Shown piece after piece: positions 1 to 5,236 of a stretch of 33,077 nucleotides of DNA. The DNA comes from a virus. Position numbers and translations under genes: made by a program. How positions within the stretch are numbered: position 1 is the first letter of the stretch; every line of letters starts with the position of its first letter. The notes under the pieces are model-generated. The model had not been told where the DNA came from and ran no database searches. It saw nothing but the letters and a program-made list of their open reading frames with translations. The stretch spans positions 1-33,077 of the IMG/VR virus record IMGVR_UViG_3300041955_000271. One strand, 5' to 3'.

Positions 1-528
1 GCCACTGATTTGCTACAGCAAAAAGCTGCCATATCACAACCACAGTCACAGAAGGAAGAACCTAGACCAGAGATACAGGAAACTTCCCTAGAGGGACTGC
101 GCCAATCGAGGCCTGCGGCGCCTGTCTCGAATTCCAAGGCTCTCGCCGCGAATTCGGCGGCCGATGCGTTCAATCGGTTCTGGTCGGTTTGGCCGCACAA
201 GGTCGGCAAGCCCGACGCGGCCCGGTCGTTCCTGCGGGTGGCTGGCGAAGTCGACGCGATCATTTCCGGTGTCGAGCGCTACATCCGCGACAAGCCCCCG
301 GATCGCTCATGGCTCAACCCTGGGACGTTCCTCAATCAACGCCGCTGGGAAGATCAACCTGCGCCCGTCGCCGCTCATGTCCCATTCGAGCGCGCCGACA
401 ACGGAATGACGACGATTTTGAAGGAGATTTACGAAAATGAGCGACGCCAAAACGAAAGCCCTGGTCGGGATGTTCCACGGCTTTCCGTCGTATCGTCAAA
501 CCGCTTCGGACGCCCGGATAACGCTTGA
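1..528 (+). CDS. Phage replication-type protein, C-terminal part (5' truncated by window edge)
   Basis: The frame is open from base 1, so the gene most likely begins before the window; an in-frame TTG at 10 is the first possible start inside it. After a Gln/Glu/Pro-rich linker comes a compact domain containing FNRFWSVWPHKVGKPDAARS and later WLNPGTFLNQRRWEDQP. This Trp-rich pattern is typical of the C-terminal domain of phage replication initiators and DnaT/primosome-like proteins, which bind DNA or recruit the helicase. The N-terminal DNA-binding part is not visible. The last 92 bases overlap the next gene in another frame, which is unusually long for this window. Its place upstream of a loader-like gene fits a replication module. 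The family assignment is from motif recognition and is moderately sure. Confidence 0.7.
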   Translation, partial: ATDLLQQKAAISQPQSQKEEPRPEIQETSLEGLRQSRPAAPVSNSKALAANSAADAFNRFWSVWPHKVGKPDAARSFLRVAGEVDAIISGVERYIRDKPPDRSWLNPGTFLNQRRWEDQPAPVAAHVPFERADNGMTTILKEIYENERRQNESPGRDVPRLSVVSSNRFGRPDNA

Positions 529-946
529 GGCGTATCTCGCCGTGCTTGAGGGTTTCCCGTCTGAAACCGTCCAAGAGGGCGCGCGCCATGCTCTGAAAGC
601 GGGCGGCGCTTTTCCCCCGTCAAGCCCTGAGTTTTACGAAATCTGCTCTCGCGTCGCGGCCGAACGGCATGCGGAGCAGCGGCGGCTTTACGAGACCAAA
701 GCGCCCCGTCTGCCGCGTCCGGTCGAAGCGCTTTCCGAAGCGGAGCGCGAGGCGTCAAAGGCTCGGGTCCAAGCGATGGTCGATCGGCTCAAAGGCTCGA
801 ACTCGATGCAAAACGCCTCGAAAAGCCGTGCGGAGGTCCGCGAAGACGCCCAATCGTTTCTCGTCGAAAACGCCGGCGGACATGGCTGTCCGCCGTGTCG
901 TATCTCGGCCGAATTGGCCGCTCTGATTGAGGATCAACGGCGATGA
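437..946 (+). CDS. Possible helicase-loader-type replication protein
   Basis: A 169-residue protein. The start is supported by AAGGAG at 421-426, ten bases before the ATG. Residues 8-70 are helical, with ALVGMFHGFPSYRQ and FPPSSPEFYEICSRV flanking a stretch ending in an alanine-rich helix. This layout resembles the N-terminal domain of phage helicase loaders/inhibitors of the G39P kind, in which short helices precede a disordered tail. The rest is charged and probably disordered apart from a GCPPC pair near the C-terminus. It lies between a replication-type gene and a small Cys-rich gene and overlaps the latter by 4 nt, so the three are probably one transcript. It could equally be a phage protein of unknown role; the loader reading is an inference from shape and position. 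Confidence 0.6.
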   Translation: MSDAKTKALVGMFHGFPSYRQTASDARITLEAYLAVLEGFPSETVQEGARHALKAGGAFPPSSPEFYEICSRVAAERHAEQRRLYETKAPRLPRPVEALSEAEREASKARVQAMVDRLKGSNSMQNASKSRAEVREDAQSFLVENAGGHGCPPCRISAELAALIEDQRR

Positions 947-1146
947 TGACCGAAGCGGAAGCCCTCAAAAAATGGTGTCCTTACGCGGTTCCGTTCGGGA
1001 CTGAGGGGGGCAACCGGGCGAAGGATGGGGCGGTAACTTCTCCCACTTGCTGCGTCGGCTCGGATTGCATGGCTTGGCGGTGGTCGTCGAACAGTCTCAG
1101 CGAGATTGCGGGTTTTTGCGGAATGGCGGGCGAGCCGCGCCCCTAG
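943..1146 (+). CDS. Small cysteine-rich conserved phage protein
   Basis: A 67-residue protein whose ATG overlaps the previous stop (ATGA); a GAGGAT lies about ten bases upstream. It has five cysteines in a compact layout: KWCPYAV near residue 12, then CCVGSDCMAWRW and GFCGMAG. Small proteins with a WCP...CMAWRW...C pattern are common in phages of Proteobacteria, usually unnamed. The spacing suggests a bound metal or iron-sulfur cluster, but no function is established. It closes the replication-side cluster, and the next 128 bases are a non-coding leader. The pattern is distinctive enough to be sure the gene is real, not enough to name a role. Confidence 0.75.
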   Translation: MMTEAEALKKWCPYAVPFGTEGGNRAKDGAVTSPTCCVGSDCMAWRWSSNSLSEIAGFCGMAGEPRP

Positions 1147-1168
1147 CCTGCCACCACCGCGCGCATAG

Positions 1169-1262
1169 GCCCGTAATCTATCCGTATAAGGTATAATATC
1201 GACGAAGCTGGTGTGGGAGCTATGGGTGTAGCTCTACCTCATCAAAACAGCCCTACGGGGCT
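1169..1262 (+). promoter_or_regulatory. Possible promoter and structured leader before the NusG-like gene
   Basis: A perfect TATAAT lies at 1192-1197, with no convincing -35 box about 17 bases upstream. Two hairpins follow: GAGCTA (1217-1222) pairs with TAGCTC (1229-1234) around a 6-base loop, and AGCCC (1249-1253) pairs with GGGCT (1258-1262) around TACG. Neither is followed by a T-run, so they do not look like plain terminators. If the ORF at 1275 is not real, the gene-free stretch is 1147-1550. Position suggests a transcript start and leader for the NusG-like gene and the late genes; this is inference. Confidence 0.4.
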
Positions 1263-1274
1263 CCTGGGGCTTAA

Positions 1275-1487
1275 ATGCGAAATGTGGATTTAGACGCGGC
1301 TGAAAACGCGCTTGTGCTCGATCGCGGCGTGATCGGCGATCGTAAGGCGTGGCGTGCTGGTTTCTTGATGCCCAAGGGCTCGTTGCGGGCGGTGTTCCGG
1401 TCTGCGCGGGCGACGGCCGCGACCCGCAAGCGCCCGGTGACGCTCGCGGGCTCGCCGCTGTCGAATGTGGATAGCGAGCGCGAATAG
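1275..1487 (+). CDS. Hypothetical small protein (doubtful)
   Basis: A 70-residue open frame starting with ATG, with only a weak G-rich stretch (CTGGGG) upstream. The product is basic, with an Arg/Ala-rich middle and no motif I recognise. It fills most of the gap between the leader and the NusG-like gene. Other frames are also open here, which is expected by chance in GC-rich DNA. It could be a small phage protein or a chance ORF in a longer leader; the second is about as likely. Confidence 0.35.
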   Translation: MRNVDLDAAENALVLDRGVIGDRKAWRAGFLMPKGSLRAVFRSARATAATRKRPVTLAGSPLSNVDSERE

Positions 1488-1550
1488 CTTGCGCTCCGCT
1501 CGCGCTTGGTGTGGTTGCTTTATGAGCGAATCAGCAAATCGGGGGATTGC

Positions 1551-2195
1551 ATGGATGGCGTTTCTGGAAAGTCCTGGTATTGCGTCGAAGCCGTCGAAGG
1601 GCAGGACTCCAAAGCGTGTCTTGGACTGGCCGTCGCTGGCCTCGTTGTATGGCGGCCTTTTGACGTGCGCCGCGCTGCTGGCCGCCAAGGTGACGGGGCG
1701 CGGTTACGGCAGGGCAGGCCGCCTCGTCCGGCCTCTGCGCCACGCGCTGATAGGTCGCGCCCGCGCTTTGGCCGATATTTCTTCGTCTGCGTCGCGTTAT
1801 CCGAATGCATCTTTCAAGAAATCCAACACGCTCCAGGCGTGCGAGGATTCGTCTGCGCGACTGGCTCGCGCTTCCCGGTTCCAATCCCAAACGAGCAAAT
1901 AGAATTCCTCCGCGCGTCCAAGCCGCCCGTCCAGCGCTCGACGACATGGCGCGACTGGGGGACGCTCGGCGCGCAAGTCGAAATCACGCAAGGGCCGTTC
2001 CACGGTCACGCGGCGCGAATAAGAGGGATTGACCCGAAGGGCATATTCGAGCTAGAGCTTTTACTGTTCGGTCGATTTGTACGCGTGATTGCAGAAGCCT
2101 CCCACGTCTCGCAAGCGGTCCAGGCCAAGCCGGATAACTCCCGCAAGACGGTTCTAAATCCAGCCGGCCATTTGGCTTCGGCTGCCGCCGCATGA
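1551..2195 (+). CDS. NusG/RfaH-like transcription elongation or antitermination protein
   Basis: A 214-residue protein from the ATG at 1551, chosen because GGGGGA at 1541-1546 precedes it; an upstream in-frame TTG at 1506 would add 15 residues. Residues 8-120 read as an NGN domain: SWYCVEAVEGQ at the start, a hydrophobic strand, RPRFGRYFFVCV at 71-81, APGVRGFV at 94-101 and IPNEQIEFLRA at its end. Residues 139-185 are a clear KOW domain (GAQVEITQGPFHGH, then GRFVRVIAEASHV). A basic Arg/Pro-rich insertion occupies about 41-70 and an Ala-rich tail ends the protein. NusG-family proteins bind RNA polymerase through NGN and alter pausing and termination. The gene sits just upstream of the terminase and structural genes, so a role in reading through late terminators is likely but inferred. 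The host housekeeping NusG is an alternative only in the sense of ancestry; the context is phage. Confidence 0.85.
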   Translation: MDGVSGKSWYCVEAVEGQDSKACLGLAVAGLVVWRPFDVRRAAGRQGDGARLRQGRPPRPASAPRADRSRPRFGRYFFVCVALSECIFQEIQHAPGVRGFVCATGSRFPVPIPNEQIEFLRASKPPVQRSTTWRDWGTLGAQVEITQGPFHGHAARIRGIDPKGIFELELLLFGRFVRVIAEASHVSQAVQAKPDNSRKTVLNPAGHLASAAAA

Positions 2196-2407
2196 GCGGC
2201 AATCCCCATTCCAATTCGCCCGACGTATGGGCGTCTGGCCCCGGCGACGCCTTAGACCGGCGACGGCCGGGGCTCCCCCATTCCTATTCGCCCGGCTTCC
2301 TAAGCCGCTGTCGGTCGGATTCGCGGCCCCGCAAACCGTCCCCGCTTCCCCTGTCGCGGTGGCTGGGCGGGGCCGTGATAAACTTTAACAGGAGTTCTGA
2401 TGCCTAA
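2192..2407 (+). CDS. Hypothetical small ORF over the repeat/hairpin element (doubtful)
   Basis: A 71-codon frame that starts by ATGA overlap with the NusG-like gene and runs 8 bases into the KTSC gene. The predicted peptide is Pro/Ser/Arg-rich and contains PHSNSPD and PHSYSPG, which simply reflect the direct DNA repeat at 2204-2294 read in the same frame. No domain is recognisable. The overlap at the start favours a gene; the composition and the strong hairpin inside favour a non-coding element. I lean to non-coding. Confidence 0.25.
   Translation: MSGNPHSNSPDVWASGPGDALDRRRPGLPHSYSPGFLSRCRSDSRPRKPSPLPLSRWLGGAVINFNRSSDA
2204..2294 (+). repeat. Direct repeat flanking a GC-rich hairpin upstream of the terminase genes
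   Basis: The 19-base sequence at 2204-2222 recurs at 2276-2294 with one mismatch (CCCCATTCC, then A or T, then ATTCGCCCG). Between them GCCCCGG (2238-2244) can pair with CCGGGGC (2267-2273), and inside that GCC (2249-2251) can pair with GGC. CGGCGACG also occurs twice in the loop. There is no T-run after the stem. The element lies between the NusG-like gene and the packaging genes; possible roles are a packaging (cos/pac) site or an antitermination signal. Confidence 0.6.
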
Positions 2408-2621
2408 ACATTTTGAAATGCTGCCGGTCACGTCCTCGTCGATCTCGGCGCTTGGTCATGACGCCGGCGCCGACGAACTGCATGTGCAGTTCAAAAACGG
2501 GACGCGCTACGTCTACTCGGGTGTCTCGGCCGAAAAGCACGCCTCGCTGCTCGGCGCGGAGAGCATCAGCAAGCACTTCGGCGCGCATATCCGCACCAAA
2601 TATCCGGCGAGGAAGCTTTGA
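2400..2621 (+). CDS. KTSC-domain protein
   Basis: A 73-residue protein with AGGAG a few bases before its ATG. Almost the whole length matches the KTSC domain: VTSSSISALGHD, then LHVQFKNGTRYVYSGVSAE, then LLGAESISKHFGAHIRTKY. KTSC is a short domain of unknown biochemical role found alone or fused to lysyl-tRNA-synthetase-like or phage proteins. It heads the terminase gene cluster and its stop overlaps the start of the next micro-gene, so it is probably translated with the packaging genes. Confidence 0.85.
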   Translation: MPKHFEMLPVTSSSISALGHDAGADELHVQFKNGTRYVYSGVSAEKHASLLGAESISKHFGAHIRTKYPARKL

Positions 2622-2767
2622 TCGCGCTCTACGTGCTTTGCATCGCGGGTTATGGGATCGTCTGCGATGCGAGCTCACCTTACCCCTCGCTGGCGGCCTG
2701 TGAGTCCGCGCCGCAAATGGCTGGCTGGCACCCCGGCGCGAACCCGTTTTACTGCAAGGCGACTTGA
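2618..2767 (+). CDS. Micro-protein with hydrophobic N-terminus
   Basis: A 49-residue frame starting at TTG 2618, overlapping the KTSC stop, and ending in TGA that overlaps the next ATG (TGATG). The first 15 residues (LIALYVLCIAGYGIV) are hydrophobic, followed by three cysteines, among them SLAACESA and a near-terminal FYCK. It could be a small secreted or membrane-anchored peptide. Upstream and downstream overlaps with known genes are the main evidence that it is translated. GGCGAGGA lies just upstream. No function can be assigned. Confidence 0.5.
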   Translation: MIALYVLCIAGYGIVCDASSPYPSLAACESAPQMAGWHPGANPFYCKAT

Positions 2768-2877
2768 TGCTTACGTTCGTCGCCTTTTGGTTGGCCGGCA
2801 ATGCGCTTTTCGTGGCGCTGGCATATCGGGCGAATAGGCGGGGAGGATCGAGCCAACGATCTGGCGCGGGTAGCTGA
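2767..2877 (+). CDS. Micro-protein with one membrane helix
   Basis: A 36-residue frame with TGATG overlaps at both ends: its ATG shares the previous stop and its own stop shares the small terminase ATG. Residues 1-20 (MLTFVAFWLAGNALFVALAY) form one hydrophobic helix, followed by an Arg/Ser/Gly-rich tail. It looks like a tiny single-span membrane protein translated by coupling. Lysis proteins can look like this, but the lysis cassette is 24 kb downstream, so the role is unknown. Confidence 0.5.
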   Translation: MLTFVAFWLAGNALFVALAYRANRRGGSSQRSGAGS

Positions 2878-3332
2878 TGGCTGGCCGGGGGCGTCCTAAA
2901 TTCAAGCCCGAATATGTCGAGCAAGCGAAAAAGCTCTGCAAGCTCGGCGCGACCATCTTCGATATGGCGGACTTTTTCAGCGTCTCCGATGCTTCGATAA
3001 AGGATTGGATGGTCCGGTTCCCTGAGTTCGCGGCGGCCGTCAAGGTTGGCCGCGCGGCTCCCGATCAACGGGTTAAGCGAGCGCTTTACGAGCGCGCTGT
3101 TGGTTATTCGTTCATGTCGGAAAAGGTCTTCTGCTCCGAGGGGCAAATCGTGCGCGCGCCTTTTGTCGAGCATGTCCCGCCCGATGTTGGCGCGGCGCGG
3201 CTCTGGTTGATGAATCGGCTTCCTGATGAGTTCCGCGCCAAGGTGGAGCAAGAGTCGGGCGGCAATATCACAGTCGAGGTTGTCAATTTTGCGGGCGCCC
3301 TCGAAAGGCAAAAAGTCATCGACCACGGTTAG
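2877..3332 (+). CDS. terS: Terminase small subunit
   Basis: A 151-residue protein. The N-terminal half is a helix-turn-helix DNA-binding domain: KFKPEYVEQAKKLCKLGAT, then DMADFFSVSDASIKDWM, as in small terminases that recognise the packaging site. The C-terminal half (VGYSFMSEKVF, then HVPPDVGAARLWLMNRLPD) is typical of this phage terminase family, in which it helps the subunits form a ring and contacts the large subunit. It directly precedes the large subunit and overlaps it. Together they cut and pump phage DNA into the prohead. The assignment is from motif and gene order and is firm. Confidence 0.88.
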   Translation: MAGRGRPKFKPEYVEQAKKLCKLGATIFDMADFFSVSDASIKDWMVRFPEFAAAVKVGRAAPDQRVKRALYERAVGYSFMSEKVFCSEGQIVRAPFVEHVPPDVGAARLWLMNRLPDEFRAKVEQESGGNITVEVVNFAGALERQKVIDHG

Positions 3333-4695
3333 TCTGCCGCATAACTGGTGGCCGCGCGATTATCAGATTCCGCTGCTCGACTACATGGCGCGCGGCGGTA
3401 AACGCGCCCTCGGCGTGTGGCATAGGCGCTCGGGCAAGGACGAAGTCTGCCTCCATTGGGCCGCGATCTGCACGCAACAGCGCCCGGCGACCTACTGGCA
3501 CATGCTCCCCGAGTATGCCCAAGGGCGCAAAGCCATCTGGGCGGCGGTCAACCCGCACACGGGAAAACGGCGCATAGATGAGGCGTTTCCCAAGGAACTG
3601 AGGGCTAACACGAATGAGCAAGAGATGTTCATTCGGTTCAAAAACGGCGCGACTTGGCAAGTTGTCGGCTCTGATAATTTCAATTCTACGGTGGGCAGTC
3701 CTCCTGCCGGTGTGGTGTTTTCTGAATGGGCATTATCTAATCCAGCGGCTTACGGATACCTGGCCCCGATTCTCGTCGAAAACGACGGGTGGGCCATGTT
3801 CATCACGACTTCGCGCGGCCGCAATCATTGCAAGTCGATGCTCGATATGGCGCGGACTCGCGACGATTGGTTTGCGGAGGTTCTTTCGGCCGACGATACG
3901 GGCGCTATTTCAAAGACCGCTATCGAGGTTCAACGGGTTGAATACGCCGGCATTTTCGGCCAGGAGGCGGCCGACTCCCTAATCGAGCAAGAGTATTATT
4001 GCTCGTTCGACGCAGCTGTTCTCGGCTCCTATTGGGGCAAGGAAATGCGGATAGCGGAGGCGCAAGGGCGCATCTGCCGCGTCCCGGTAAATCCTGATTT
4101 GCCGGTTCAAACGGCCTGGGACATAGGCGTTTCGGACGCCATGTCGCTTTGGTGTTTCCAGGTCTATCCCGACCATATTGATGTGGTCGATTATTACGAG
4201 AATTCCGGGCTCGGGTTCGACCATTATGCCGCGTGGCTCGATGCGCGCGGCTATCACGGGGTCGACCACGTTCCCCACGACGCAAAGGTGCGCGAGGCGG
4301 GAGCGCCTGGCGCTCGAACGCGAATTGAAACGCTGTTCTCGCTTGGCCGCAAACCAGAATTGGTTCCCGACCAGGGCTTGATGGACGGCATTAACGCGGG
4401 GCGTCTTACGCTGCCCTTCGCCCGTTTCGATTCCGTCCGCTGCGCAAAGGGGCTCGATTGCCTGCGCGAATACAAGGTGAAATGGGACGCCAAGGCGCGG
4501 GTTTTTCTCAAGACGCCGGATCACTCCTGGGCCTCGCATGGCGCGGACGCTTGGCGTTATCTCTCGCTCTGCTGGCGCGCTCCGATGCGCCCCCGCGATG
4601 AGCCCGCGCCTGAGTTGTTCCGGCAAATAACCGATCTGACTTTCGACGAATGGCGCTCGTTTGGCGTCGAAGACGAAAAGGCGGCGCGCGCGTGA
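3226..4695 (+). CDS. terL: Terminase large subunit
   Basis: The packaging motor ATPase/nuclease, up to 489 residues. Numbered from the ATG at 3226: Walker A is WHRRSGKD at 65-72, Walker B is VVFSEW at 163-168, a coupling motif TTSRGR is at 194-199, and the nuclease acidic residues include D299 in TAWDIGVSD, HD at 351-352 and D441 in HGADAWRY. The start is uncertain: 3226 overlaps the small subunit by 107 bases with no clear ribosome site. A TTG at 3289, nine bases after GAGG at 3276-3279, would give a protein starting closer to the conserved PHNWWPRDYQ. The GKD form of Walker A is usual in this terminase group. The family is firm, the start is not. Confidence 0.93.
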   Translation: MSSAPRWSKSRAAISQSRLSILRAPSKGKKSSTTVSLPHNWWPRDYQIPLLDYMARGGKRALGVWHRRSGKDEVCLHWAAICTQQRPATYWHMLPEYAQGRKAIWAAVNPHTGKRRIDEAFPKELRANTNEQEMFIRFKNGATWQVVGSDNFNSTVGSPPAGVVFSEWALSNPAAYGYLAPILVENDGWAMFITTSRGRNHCKSMLDMARTRDDWFAEVLSADDTGAISKTAIEVQRVEYAGIFGQEAADSLIEQEYYCSFDAAVLGSYWGKEMRIAEAQGRICRVPVNPDLPVQTAWDIGVSDAMSLWCFQVYPDHIDVVDYYENSGLGFDHYAAWLDARGYHGVDHVPHDAKVREAGAPGARTRIETLFSLGRKPELVPDQGLMDGINAGRLTLPFARFDSVRCAKGLDCLREYKVKWDAKARVFLKTPDHSWASHGADAWRYLSLCWRAPMRPRDEPAPELFRQITDLTFDEWRSFGVEDEKAARA

Positions 4696-4982
4696 GCGAA
4701 GAATTTCCCGGCAACGGAACCTTTGACGCGGCCTACTGGCGCGGCCGTCTGGTTTCGACGTTTGAGCAACGCAAGGCTGAGTGGCGGACGCGGGCCTACG
4801 GCGACGATCTGTCCCGCTTCGATCTCGACCCGGTGGAACGCGACGCGCTCGTGGCGCGGCTTGTGAAGCTGTCGGACGCGAACAAGGGCGGCTCGTCCGC
4901 GAGCGCGACTGCGTGGCTCTGCGGCTTGGTGCGGGCGGTCGAATACGGCGAGACTCACGCAAACGGGAAGGTTTTCAAATGA
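4692..4982 (+). CDS. Conserved phage hypothetical protein
   Basis: A 96-residue protein from GTG 4692, which overlaps the terminase stop (GTGA); a longer frame from 4650 would overlap more and is less likely. It has AAYWRGRLVSTFEQRKAEW near the start and a hydrophobic patch TAWLCGLVRAVEYGE near the end, predicted mainly helical. I do not recognise a named family. Its place between terminase and portal, with coupling on both sides, suggests a small packaging or head-assembly accessory, which is inference. Confidence 0.65.
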   Translation: MSEEFPGNGTFDAAYWRGRLVSTFEQRKAEWRTRAYGDDLSRFDLDPVERDALVARLVKLSDANKGGSSASATAWLCGLVRAVEYGETHANGKVFK

Positions 4983-5236
4983 GCGGTCACGGTCACGTAA
5001 TCCCAAACGCGGACGGATCAAAGGCGCGCTGCGGCGGTCCCGGCTTCTGCCCCGATTGCGCGGCCGAGCACTTGCGCGGGCTCTCTGTCCGGCCGGTCGC
5101 GGCTGTTGGTGAATTTCTCTCGATCGGCGACGGGGGCGACCGCGCCCTTGATCTGTTGCGAAAGGCTTTCCTGATCTTGCCGCCTAGCATCACTCGCGAC
5201 GAAATTACCGCGTTCCTGGCGAGAGCTCCACGGTGA
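4979..5236 (+). CDS. Small zinc-finger-like phage protein
   Basis: An 85-residue protein starting by ATGA overlap with the previous gene and ending by GTGA overlap with the portal gene. The N-terminal third has His and Cys residues in MSGHGHVIPN and ARCGGPGFCPDCAAEHLRG, giving a C-x5-C-x2-C-x3-H ligand set that could bind zinc. The remainder is short helices ending SITRDEITAFLARAP. Function unknown. It belongs to the coupled terminase-portal gene string. Confidence 0.65.
   Translation: MSGHGHVIPNADGSKARCGGPGFCPDCAAEHLRGLSVRPVAAVGEFLSIGDGGDRALDLLRKAFLILPPSITRDEITAFLARAPR

Noticed and set aside
2385-3326. Reverse frame of 313 codons
   Set aside because: It is antisense to the KTSC, micro-gene and small terminase frames, whose domains are recognisable; the reverse product is Arg-rich without domains.
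3979-4962. Reverse frame of 327 codons
   Set aside because: Antisense of the terminase gene, which shows all expected motifs in the forward frame.
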